From positions 1-22,182 of the forward strand of contig JAQUNY010000011.1 in the NCBI GenBank assembly GCA_028717405.1: 22,182 bases of DNA. Direction: 5' to 3'. The notes under the pieces were generated by a model. The model worked only from the letters and a program-made list of their open reading frames with translations, ran no database searches and was not told where the DNA came from. The translations under genes were made by a program, and so were the position numbers. Source of the DNA: Eubacteriales bacterium (GTDB lineage: Bacteria; Bacillota; Clostridia; JAQUNY01). Shown one piece after another: positions 15,434-22,182 of this stretch. Position 1 is the first letter of the stretch. Each line of letters begins with the position of its first letter.

Positions 15434-16008
15434 GTCACTTTTTTGCATATATGTCCAGGATGAAGTATATTTCCCGCTGGGGCCTGATGCGCAATACTCA
15501 GAATGAAAATATTCAGGAACACAGCCACCAGGTGGCGATGGTGACGCACCTGCTTGCACTGGCAAGGAACAGGTTTTTCGGCGGGGCTGTCGACTGCGGC
15601 AAAGCAGTTTTACTTGCGATATACCATGAAGCACCGGAGGTAATAACAGGGGACATAGCAACCCCTATAAAATATTTCAATCCTGAAATAAAAAATGCGT
15701 ATAAAAAAATCGAATCGACAGCTTCCCGTAAGCTCCTTGATATGATCCCCGAAGAACTTAAAGCAGATTATGAACCGCTTCTTACGATGTCCGGGATCGA
15801 GCCGGAGTATTTGATCATAATCAAAGCCGCAGACAAAATCTGTGCATATTTGAAATGCGTAGAAGAATTAAAGGCTGGAAATCAGGAGTTTTCCAAGGCA
15901 GAAAAGGCTATCAGGGCGGAAATAGACAGGATGGAACTGCCTGAAGTCAAGTATTTCATGGATAAGTTCCTTTCAAGCTTCCTTCTTACGCTTGACGAAC
16001 TCAACTGA
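15430..16008 (+). CDS. yfbR: HD-domain 5'-deoxynucleotidase, YfbR family
   Basis: YfbR hydrolyses deoxynucleoside 5'-monophosphates to deoxynucleosides. The 192-residue protein follows E. coli YfbR (199 residues) along its whole length: SHFFAYMSRMKYISRW with the substrate-binding Arg16-Trp17, EHSHQVAMVTH (metal His31), YHEAPEVITGD (His66, Glu70), TPIKYFN, and AADKICAYLKC (Asp135). The metal-binding HD pair is His66-Glu67 here, an Asp-to-Glu change; other active-site residues are kept. GGAGG at 15418-15422 precedes ATG 15430, which overlaps the previous stop codon by four bases. Being in the polymerase unit, it is probably SOS-induced and could adjust dNMP pools during translesion synthesis (inference). 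Confidence 0.92.
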   Translation: MSHFFAYMSRMKYISRWGLMRNTQNENIQEHSHQVAMVTHLLALARNRFFGGAVDCGKAVLLAIYHEAPEVITGDIATPIKYFNPEIKNAYKKIESTASRKLLDMIPEELKADYEPLLTMSGIEPEYLIIIKAADKICAYLKCVEELKAGNQEFSKAEKAIRAEIDRMELPEVKYFMDKFLSSFLLTLDELN

Positions 16009-16084
16009 GGCTTAATCTATGCGTTCGCTCAATCCATGCGCGCGTTTATACTTCGCCTGTGTGACAACGACAACGATTCTGTAA

Positions 16085-16113
16085 TTTACATTTCAGGAGC
16101 GTTGTGTTAAAAT
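16085..16113 (+). promoter_or_regulatory. Promoter of the rpsO-pnp region
   Basis: TTTACA (16085-16090), a 17-base spacer and TAAAAT (16108-16113), with TG one base before the -10. Transcription from about 16120 gives a leader of roughly 100 bases before rpsO. The leader begins with a small hairpin, GGCAC-ATT-GTGCC (16122-16134). S15 often represses its own mRNA through leader structures in other bacteria, but no specific S15-site consensus can be claimed here. Confidence 0.8.
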
Positions 16114-16217
16114 ACCTAAGTGGCACATTGTGCCCGATAAATAAACCATTTGCTGAGTTTTCGGACACTCCGGCCGTCTGCCCGGCATTTGGCGATTTAA
16201 TAAAAGGAGGTTCCGCA

Positions 16218-16481
16218 ATGATAAAGGAACAGAAAACAGAAATAATTGAGAAATTCAGGACACATGAGAATGACACAGGTTCCCCCGAAGTACAGATCGC
16301 TATTCTTACAGAGAGGATCAACCATCTTAACGAGCATCTGAAAATCAACAAAAAGGATCACCATTCAAGAAGAGGGCTTTTAAAGATGGTCGGACAGAGG
16401 AGAGGCCTGCTGAATTATCTGCAGAAAAAGGATATCGTAAGATATCGTGCAATCATTGAGAAACTGAATCTCAGAAAATAA
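16218..16481 (+). CDS. rpsO: 30S ribosomal protein S15
   Basis: An 87-residue protein that binds the central domain of 16S rRNA early in small-subunit assembly. It shows the family pattern throughout: HENDTGSPEVQIAILTERI, LNEHLKINKKDHHSRRGLL, VGQRRGLLNYL and a basic C-terminus. ATG 16218 has AAAGGAGG at 16203-16210; the upstream open frame is leader sequence. Placed directly before pnp, the order found in most bacteria. Confidence 0.98.
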   Translation: MIKEQKTEIIEKFRTHENDTGSPEVQIAILTERINHLNEHLKINKKDHHSRRGLLKMVGQRRGLLNYLQKKDIVRYRAIIEKLNLRK

Positions 16482-16483
16482 CG

Positions 16484-16512
16484 AAGAGCGGAGGTTCCCG
16501 CTCTTTATATTT
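16484..16512 (+). terminator. Hairpin after rpsO, probable partial terminator
   Basis: Stem AAGAGCGG / CCGCTCTT (8 bp, loop AGGTTC) begins three bases after the rpsO stop and is followed by TATATTT. The short, interrupted T-run suggests attenuation or 3'-end processing between rpsO and pnp rather than complete termination. Confidence 0.65.
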
Positions 16513-16515
16513 GCC

Positions 16516-16575
16516 ATGCCGCGTCTGCCCGTCAGCCTGACAGGGCTTTTCGGGCCTGTTCGGCGGCAGGCATAT
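16516..16575 (+). other. GC-rich dyad-containing leader of pnp
   Basis: The segment before pnp has several complementary pieces, including ATGCC/GGCAT ends and ACAGG (16540-16544) with CCTGT (16555-16559). PNPase mRNA leaders in enterobacteria form a long stem cut by RNase III for autoregulation; whether this leader acts similarly is unknown. Confidence 0.3.
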
Positions 16576-16625
16576 TTCAGTATCATTTTTGCGGCAGAGA
16601 TCTGCCGAAACTTAAAGGAGGCATT

Positions 16626-18713
16626 ATGTTAAAGACTTACAGTATGGAACTGGCGGGAAGGAAGCTTATCATAGAGACCGGGAAACTTGCAGGCCTGTCC
16701 AACGGGGCGGTCCTTGTGAGATACGGAGAGACGGTCGTTTTGTCTACAGCTACGGCATCAGCTTCACCAAGACCGGAGGTAGACTACTTTCCCCTAAGTG
16801 TGGATTATGAAGAAAAATTATACTCGGTAGGCAAGATCCCCGGAGGATTTATACGTCGTGAAGGCAGACCTTCTGAAAGGGCGATCCTTACCTCCAGGGT
16901 GATCGACAGGCCCATGAGGCCGCTTTTCCCAAAGGATCTGAGAAATGACGTTGTTATCGTCAATACGGTCCTGTCGGTTGAGCAGGACAATTCTCCAGAG
17001 ATAGCGGCGCTTATCGGCTCGTCAGCAGCAGTCAGTATTTCGGACATACCATTTAACGGCCCTGTCGGAGGCGTAATATTGGGACTTATAGACGGCAAAA
17101 TCGTGATAAATCCGGGAGCGGAGCAAAGAGAAAAAAGCAGTATGTATGTTACTCTTGCCGGCACAAAAGACAAGATCACCATGATAGAGGCAGGAGCAGT
17201 CGAGGTGCCTGATGAAGTAATGCTCGATGCTATTATGAAGGGGCATGCGGTTATCAGGGACATTGTTGAATTTATAGACAGTATTGTAAAGGACACGGGC
17301 AAGCAGAAGTTTAAATATGAATCATGTGACGTCCCCGAAGATCTTTTTGAAGCTGTCAAAGCCGAGGGATATGAAGAAATGAGGAGCGCGGTGCTTGCCG
17401 TGGAAAAACAGGACAGGGACAACGCGATAGCAGCTCTGACGGAGAGGCTGAAATCATCTCTCGCTGAAAAGTTCCCGGAAACAGTATCAAGGATCGGTGA
17501 CGCGGTATACACGCTTGAAAAGAAGGTCGTCAGGGAATACCTCTTTAAAGAAAACAGAAGAGTTGATGGGAGAAAAATGGATGAAATAAGGCCTCTCAGC
17601 GCAGAGGTAGGCATCCTGCCAAGGACTCACGGATCCGCGCTTTTCCAGAGAGGGCAGACACAGGTGCTTACAACGGTGACACTTGGAGCAATGGGCGAAG
17701 TCCAGATGCTTGACGGGATAGAGCTTGAGGAATCAAAAAGGTATATGCACCACTATAATTTCCCCGCATACAGTGTTGGAGAGGCGAGGACTTCAAGAGG
17801 CCCCGGAAGGCGTGAAATAGGTCATGGGGCTCTTGCAGAACGGGCTCTTGAGCCGGTTATCCCGGATGAAGTGTCTTTCCCCTATGCCATAAGGCTTGTA
17901 TCAGAGGTACTGATGTCGAATGGTTCGACCTCACAGGGAAGTGTCTGCGCCAGCACTCTTGCACTTATGGATGCTGGAGTTCCCATAAAAAGCCCTGTTG
18001 CAGGCATATCGGCAGGACTTATAGTCAACGAAGATGATCCTGATGATTTTAAAGTATTCATGGACATACAAGGCATAGAAGATTTCTTCGGCGACATGGA
18101 TTTCAAGGTTGCGGGCACAAAAAAAGGAATCACCGCCATCCAGGTCGACATAAAGGTGGATGGTCTGACCGAGGATATCATCAGGCAGGCATTTGAGCTT
18201 ACAAAAGCAGGCAGATGCATGATCATTGACGATGTCATACTGAAAACGATGCCGCAACCGCGTGAAAACCTTTCAATTTATGCTCCCAAAATTTATACAA
18301 CTTCAGTGGAACAGGACAAGATACGCGACGTAATTGGTCCCGGCGGCAAGGTCATAAATAAGATAATAGCCGATACCGGAGTGAAAATCGACATAGAAGA
18401 GGACGGCAGGGTTTTTGTCTCAGGTGTGGATGAGGAACAGTGCCGCAAAGCTATTTCGATCATAGAGGGGATTGGCCGTAATGTTGAACCCGGACAGGTT
18501 TTCACGGGTAAGGTCGTAAGAATAATGACCTTCGGTGCTTTTGTGGAATTCCTCCCCGGTAAGGAAGGACTTGTCCATATATCAAAGCTCGATAATAAGA
18601 GAGTCGAAAAGGTCGAGGATGTCGTCGCCGTAGGTGATGAAATAATGGTCAAAGTCATAGAGATCGACCGGCAGGGAAGGATAAACCTTTCCAGGAAAGA
18701 CGCAATGGAATAA
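16626..18713 (+). CDS. pnp: Polyribonucleotide nucleotidyltransferase (PNPase)
   Basis: A 3'-to-5' phosphorolytic exoribonuclease and degradosome component. The 695-residue protein has the complete architecture: first RNase PH domain (about 1-215), linker helical domain, second RNase PH domain with GRREIGHGALAERAL and the catalytic acidic segment GIEDFFGDMDFKVAGT, a KH domain (IRDVIGPGGKVINKIIADTG, about 560-600) and a C-terminal S1 domain (GKVVRIMTFGAFVEFLPGKEGLVHIS). ATG 16626 has AAAGGAGG six bases upstream. It ends 12 bases before ftsK, whose ribosome binding site abuts its stop, so the two are probably cotranscribed. Fellow RNA-decay gene rny lies just beyond ftsK. Confidence 0.98.
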   Translation: MLKTYSMELAGRKLIIETGKLAGLSNGAVLVRYGETVVLSTATASASPRPEVDYFPLSVDYEEKLYSVGKIPGGFIRREGRPSERAILTSRVIDRPMRPLFPKDLRNDVVIVNTVLSVEQDNSPEIAALIGSSAAVSISDIPFNGPVGGVILGLIDGKIVINPGAEQREKSSMYVTLAGTKDKITMIEAGAVEVPDEVMLDAIMKGHAVIRDIVEFIDSIVKDTGKQKFKYESCDVPEDLFEAVKAEGYEEMRSAVLAVEKQDRDNAIAALTERLKSSLAEKFPETVSRIGDAVYTLEKKVVREYLFKENRRVDGRKMDEIRPLSAEVGILPRTHGSALFQRGQTQVLTTVTLGAMGEVQMLDGIELEESKRYMHHYNFPAYSVGEARTSRGPGRREIGHGALAERALEPVIPDEVSFPYAIRLVSEVLMSNGSTSQGSVCASTLALMDAGVPIKSPVAGISAGLIVNEDDPDDFKVFMDIQGIEDFFGDMDFKVAGTKKGITAIQVDIKVDGLTEDIIRQAFELTKAGRCMIIDDVILKTMPQPRENLSIYAPKIYTTSVEQDKIRDVIGPGGKVINKIIADTGVKIDIEEDGRVFVSGVDEEQCRKAISIIEGIGRNVEPGQVFTGKVVRIMTFGAFVEFLPGKEGLVHISKLDNKRVEKVEDVVAVGDEIMVKVIEIDRQGRINLSRKDAME

Positions 18714-18725
18714 GGAGTATTTCTT

Positions 18726-21392
18726 TTGGGCTCCGCTAAATTGAGGAAGAAAAACAAAAAAACTGTTTCGGGTAAGAAAACAGCCGGGACTTCTGCTGCA
18801 AACAGGACCGCATCCGCAAAAACAACTGCCGGTAAAGAGAACAGGTTTTTCGATATCACCGGCATACTGGTAATAGCGGCAGGGATCCTGTTTTTCCTGA
18901 GCATGTATTTTGAAGACAGCGCAGGTCTTTTCGGCAGTATAATCAGCAGCATCATGCTGGGCTTACTGGGAGTTACCGGTTATATCGTGCCTTTCATTGT
19001 TTTTGCCGCGGGTATAATGGTCCTGTTCAGGCGGATACCGGGAGTGTTCAGGTCAAGGATAAAGTATCTGCTCATTTTTATTTTTCTGCTTTCCGCAATA
19101 ATCAATACGGGTTTTTATGAAAGAGAACGTTTTGAAAACGCGCGGATAATCAGGACAATAGAGATACTCTTTCAAGACGGTGTCGAGCTCGAAGGAGGAG
19201 GGGTCATAGGCGGGCTGATAAGCATGCCCTTTCTGGTAGTCTTCCAGACCGCCGGCACTCTGGTTATTCTGTCGGCATTGACTGCAGTCATTCTGGTCCT
19301 TCTGACAAATATATCTGTTTCCGGCTTATTGCGAAGCATGGGGTCGTTCTTTTCCGGAAGGCTTCAAAGCATTGCTCTGAGAAAAAAAGAAAGAGCGGAG
19401 GCTGAGGCGCAGGCTGAGGCGGAGGCGGAGAGTGCTGCTTTGGCACAAGGGCATAATTTAAGAGATAATTCTGCGGGAAGCACTTTGAAATACCGGCGCA
19501 ATCAGGAAGAAAAAAGTAAAGAGGAAGGGCTCATTGCAAATACCGCCCCATTCAGACGCAACCCGGACAAACGTTCGGCAGGCCGCCTGTCAGATATACT
19601 GGATTTAAAGGCTGATGCAGCACTATCTGATATCGGGAACCAGGCGACTCCGGTCACAACATCAGCAAAACCTGCTTTCGGCGCACCTGGTCAGACAGCT
19701 GCAACTGAAGAAAAAGCAAAAGTGGAATCTGTCGATATAGTCATCCCGGCAGTTCATAAATCGAAATATATATATCCGGGGCTGGATCTTCTCACCGCAG
19801 GAAACGAAACAGTAAAGGACTCCCGTACGGTAAGGTCATCCGCAATAGAAGGTGCGCGAAAGCTTGAAGAGACGCTGAGAAGCTTCCAGGTTGAAGCAAG
19901 AGTTATAAATGTCAGCCCCGGGCCGACTGTGACCAGATATGAGCTTCAGCCGGGACTGGGTGTTAAGGTCAACCGTATAGTAACACTCGCGGATGATATA
20001 GCCCTTAACCTTGCCTCAGGAGGAGTCAGGATCGAGGCGCCAATACCCGGCAAGGCTGCTATTGGCATTGAGGTGGCAAATACTGAAGTATCCACGGTAT
20101 ATCTGAGAGATGTGCTTGCGTCGGAGAGCTTTACCCGCCACCCGTCCAGGCTCTCTATAGCGCTTGGCAAGGATATCACCGGCGAAAACATAGTCGCAAA
20201 CATAGTGACAATGCCTCATCTGCTGATAGCGGGTGCCACAGGCTCAGGTAAAAGCGTCTGCATCAACAGCCTGATTATCAGCATATTGTATAAAGCCTCT
20301 CCCGACGAGGTCAGGCTCCTTATGATAGATCCCAAAGTGGTTGAGCTTGTAGGTTACAATGGGATACCCCATCTTCTGGTACCTGTCGTCACTGATCCGC
20401 GTAAGGCTGCGGGCGCTCTGAACTGGGCGGTAAAAGAAATGCTGAGAAGATATAAGCTTTTTGCCGAAAAGGGCGTCAGAGATCTTGCCAGATATAATGA
20501 CCTTATTAATGAAAAAGCCGGAGAAATATCTTCTGCCAAATCCGGGGACAGCTTTGGAGATATGCCAGGGGATATTTCCAGGAATATGCCCGGGAATATG
20601 ACCGGGGACATACATGGTGACATTGCAGCACAGGGACTGGAAACAGAAGAAGATGCAGAGTATAAGGGACCTGACAACAAAGATGCAGATATGAATGAAG
20701 ACGATATCCCCATGCCACAGATAGTAATAATTATTGACGAGCTTGCAGATCTTATGATGGTTGCTCCTAATGACGTGGAGGATGCGATATGCCGACTTGC
20801 ACAGATGGCAAGAGCTGCAGGGATACATCTTGTGATTGCAACGCAGAGACCGTCAGTTGATGTAATAACAGGCGTTATAAAAGCCAATATCCCATCAAGG
20901 ATATCTTTTGCTGTTTCATCACAGTTTGACTCAAGGACCATACTTGACATGGCCGGTGCTGAAAGGCTTCTCGGGAGAGGGGATATGCTCTTTTACCCGA
21001 CAGGCAGGGCAAAGCCTTTGAGGGTCCAGGGTTCCTTTATTTCAGATAAGGAAGTAGAAAAGGTTGTGTCTTTTGTTAAAAAACAGGGAGAGAACGGATA
21101 TGATGACGGAATAATCGACCATATCAATTCTTCAGAACAGGAAGAAAAAAGTAATGATTCCGACAGAGACGAACTCCTTGACCAGGCAATAGAAATGGTT
21201 GTCGATCTGGGACAGGCTTCGGTATCCTTTATACAAAGGAAGTTCAGAGTCGGATATTCAAGAGCTGCCAGGATAATTGACCAGATGGAGGAGCGAGGTA
21301 TAGTTGGTAAATTCGAAGGCAGCAAACCACGGCAGGTCCTGGTCACGAAGCTCCAATGGCAGGAGATGCAGTCACGGCAGCAGGACGGATAA
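18726..21392 (+). CDS. ftsK: DNA translocase FtsK/SpoIIIE
   Basis: Membrane-anchored ATPase that pumps DNA through the closing septum and aids chromosome dimer resolution. The 888-residue protein starts at TTG 18726, with GGAG eight bases upstream. The basic, Ala/Thr-rich N-terminus is followed by about four membrane segments (roughly residues 40-215), a low-complexity linker with an Ala-Glu repeat (from 19395), and the motor: Walker A GATGSGKSV (Lys509), Walker B IIIDELADL (Asp671), and the C-terminal gamma winged helix (QRKFRVGYSRAARIIDQME) that reads orienting sequences. Between Walker A and B the spacing is 162 residues, against 124 in E. coli FtsK (Lys997 to Asp1121). The excess is an acidic insertion containing tandem tetrapeptides. 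The core motifs are intact, so it is likely functional. The stop codon lies in a 22-base tandem duplication. Confidence 0.96.
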   Translation: MGSAKLRKKNKKTVSGKKTAGTSAANRTASAKTTAGKENRFFDITGILVIAAGILFFLSMYFEDSAGLFGSIISSIMLGLLGVTGYIVPFIVFAAGIMVLFRRIPGVFRSRIKYLLIFIFLLSAIINTGFYERERFENARIIRTIEILFQDGVELEGGGVIGGLISMPFLVVFQTAGTLVILSALTAVILVLLTNISVSGLLRSMGSFFSGRLQSIALRKKERAEAEAQAEAEAESAALAQGHNLRDNSAGSTLKYRRNQEEKSKEEGLIANTAPFRRNPDKRSAGRLSDILDLKADAALSDIGNQATPVTTSAKPAFGAPGQTAATEEKAKVESVDIVIPAVHKSKYIYPGLDLLTAGNETVKDSRTVRSSAIEGARKLEETLRSFQVEARVINVSPGPTVTRYELQPGLGVKVNRIVTLADDIALNLASGGVRIEAPIPGKAAIGIEVANTEVSTVYLRDVLASESFTRHPSRLSIALGKDITGENIVANIVTMPHLLIAGATGSGKSVCINSLIISILYKASPDEVRLLMIDPKVVELVGYNGIPHLLVPVVTDPRKAAGALNWAVKEMLRRYKLFAEKGVRDLARYNDLINEKAGEISSAKSGDSFGDMPGDISRNMPGNMTGDIHGDIAAQGLETEEDAEYKGPDNKDADMNEDDIPMPQIVIIIDELADLMMVAPNDVEDAICRLAQMARAAGIHLVIATQRPSVDVITGVIKANIPSRISFAVSSQFDSRTILDMAGAERLLGRGDMLFYPTGRAKPLRVQGSFISDKEVEKVVSFVKKQGENGYDDGIIDHINSSEQEEKSNDSDRDELLDQAIEMVVDLGQASVSFIQRKFRVGYSRAARIIDQMEERGIVGKFEGSKPRQVLVTKLQWQEMQSRQQDG
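19395..19430 (+). repeat. GCN-GAG hexanucleotide repeat coding for Ala-Glu in the FtsK linker
   Basis: Six consecutive Ala-Glu (once Ala-Gln) dipeptides are encoded by degenerate GCN-GAG units just after the last membrane segment. The stretch would form a charged helix in the otherwise disordered linker. Confidence 0.8.
20547..20630 (+). repeat. Seven degenerate 12-base tandem units inside the ftsK motor domain
   Basis: Seven in-frame 12-base units encode tetrapeptides of pattern (Asp/Asn)-(Met/Ile/Ser)-x-(Gly/Arg/Ala), for example DMPG, NMPG and NMTG. They lie between Walker A and Walker B, in an acidic insertion ending just before the Walker B strand. Confidence 0.85.
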
Positions 21393-21418
21393 AGCGTGGC
21401 AGCAGGATGGATAAAGCG
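21376..21418 (+). repeat. Tandem duplication of the ftsK 3' end including the stop codon
   Basis: A 21-base segment (21376-21396) is repeated at 21398-21418 with a single C-to-T difference. Both copies contain GGATAA, so the ftsK stop codon is duplicated downstream. Confidence 0.88.
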
Positions 21419-21423
21419 GTCGC

Positions 21424-21452
21424 TTGACACAAAAATAAAAAAAGCTTAAAAT
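21424..21452 (+). promoter_or_regulatory. Promoter of rny
   Basis: TTGACA (21424-21429), exactly 17 bases, then TAAAAT (21447-21452). It begins six bases after the duplicated ftsK end and would give a leader of roughly 75 bases before rny. Confidence 0.85.
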
Positions 21453-21533
21453 AACTTTATATGCTGTAATCTGCGCAGTCTGGTTGCGGCATGGAAAATG
21501 CACTTTGAAAACTTAATAAGGGAGGTGTGACCT

Positions 21534-22182
21534 ATACAAAGCAGCATAGTAAATCTGATCATTGGTATAGTCGTTGGCTTGATAATCGCAGTTATTGCTT
21601 CAATAATAGCTTTCCGCAAAGGGATAGAACACAGAAAAAAGATGGCCGAAGCGGAAATCGGCAGTGCTGAAGAGGAAGCCGGGAAAATTGTATCTGAGGC
21701 CGTTAAAATGGCTGAAGGCAAAAAAAGAGAATCCTTGATAGAAGCCAAAGAAGAAGTACACAAGAGCAGAATGGAGCTTGACAGGGAAATAAAAGACCGC
21801 CGCAACGAAATCCAGCGTATTGAACGGCGGATACTGCAAAGAGAAGAAACGTTGGATAAAAAACTGGAGTCTCTTGAACAGAAAGAGGAAGCGTATAATA
21901 ACAAGGTCAAAGAGATCCAGACGATTGAGGAAGAGATCTCACAGGCACGCAATAAGCAGCTTGCAGAACTGGAAAAGATTTCAGGATTATCGGTTGAGGA
22001 AGCAAAAGAATACCTTATCAGGAATATCGAAAGTGAAGCAAGGCTTGAAGCCGCGGTGCTTGTAAAGGATATCGAAGCCAGGACCAAAGAAGAGGCAGAA
22101 GACAAAGCCAGGGAGATCATCTCATGTGCAATACAGAAATGTGCAGCAGATCATGTATCTGAGTCCACAGTTTCTGTTGTAG
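21534..22182 (+). CDS. rny: Ribonuclease Y, 5' part; gene continues beyond window; apparent AUA start
   Basis: Membrane-anchored endoribonuclease that starts mRNA decay in Firmicutes. Visible are an N-terminal membrane helix (IIGIVVGLIIAVIASIIAF), a long charged coiled coil (about residues 35-150) and the family segment ISGLSVEEAKEYL ... AIQKCAADHVSESTVSVV leading into the KH domain, which lies outside with the HD nuclease domain. The frame has an in-frame TGA at 21528-21530 and no ATG, GTG or TTG before the membrane helix. GGGAGGTG at 21520-21527 is ideally spaced for AUA at 21534, which gives MQSSIVNLIIG if read as Met. CTG at 21555 is much too far from the Shine-Dalgarno. An ATG-to-ATA mutation or sequencing error is the alternative. 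Confidence 0.88.
   Translation, partial: MQSSIVNLIIGIVVGLIIAVIASIIAFRKGIEHRKKMAEAEIGSAEEEAGKIVSEAVKMAEGKKRESLIEAKEEVHKSRMELDREIKDRRNEIQRIERRILQREETLDKKLESLEQKEEAYNNKVKEIQTIEEEISQARNKQLAELEKISGLSVEEAKEYLIRNIESEARLEAAVLVKDIEARTKEEAEDKAREIISCAIQKCAADHVSESTVSVV

Noticed and set aside
16104..16217. N-terminal extension of S15
   Set aside because: It starts inside the promoter region; the strong Shine-Dalgarno and the family N-terminus both support ATG 16218.
21527..21656. GTG start at 21527 for a protein in the other frame
   Set aside because: The frame runs into a stop after about 40 codons and does not give the RNase Y membrane helix.

Overview
The window looks like a chromosomal segment of a strictly anaerobic, fermentative, Gram-positive-type bacterium, most likely of the class Clostridia (inference). 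Support comes from a glycyl radical enzyme, a multi-subunit [FeFe] hydrogenase, a perfect Bacillus/Clostridium-type LexA box (CGAACATATGTTCG), an FMN-riboswitch rib operon of Firmicutes layout, strong AAGGAGG-type ribosome binding sites, frequent TTG starts, RNase Y, and the rpsO-pnp-ftsK gene order. No rRNA, tRNA, CRISPR array, insertion sequence or prophage gene was seen.

Layout: (1) 1-2151, a glycyl radical enzyme whose 5' end lies outside the window, followed by an orphan OmpR-type response regulator with a degenerate receiver (2366-3055). (2) 3175-8930, minus strand: a hydrogenase operon transcribed hydC-hydB-hydA. HydC and the N-terminal half of HydB resemble NuoE and NuoF. HydB carries a C-terminal GltD/NfnB-type FAD/NAD(P) oxidoreductase, and HydA is a NuoG-like [FeFe] hydrogenase with a coiled-coil tail. 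(3) 8931-9742, a divergent AT-rich control region with a Rex-like operator for the hydrogenase, then promoter, FMN riboswitch and terminator for the rib operon. (4) 9743-13660, ribD-ribE-ribBA-ribH, a complete path from GTP and ribulose 5-phosphate to riboflavin apart from the phosphatase step. (5) 13724-16008, an SOS-controlled unit: Y-family polymerase, a 79-residue protein and a YfbR-like 5'-deoxynucleotidase. (6) 16085-22182, housekeeping genes: rpsO, pnp, ftsK and the 5' part of rny.

Functionally, the hydrogenase module would link ferredoxin and pyridine nucleotide pools to H2, and its flavin needs (FMN in HydB, FAD in the fused domain) are served by the neighbouring rib operon. The physical adjacency of the two does not by itself prove co-regulation. 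The fusion of a NADH-type flavoprotein with an NADPH-type flavoprotein in one hydrogenase subunit is the most interesting biochemical item.

A second, genome-style feature is the repeated occurrence of short tandem duplications at or just after stop codons (response regulator, ribE, ribBA, ribH, ftsK), together with in-frame micro-repeats inside ftsK and ribH. Other oddities are a response regulator with Cys at the phospho-acceptor position, a glycyl radical enzyme lacking the usual active-site Glu, and an rny reading frame with no ATG, GTG or TTG start but an AUA in ideal register with a strong Shine-Dalgarno sequence.
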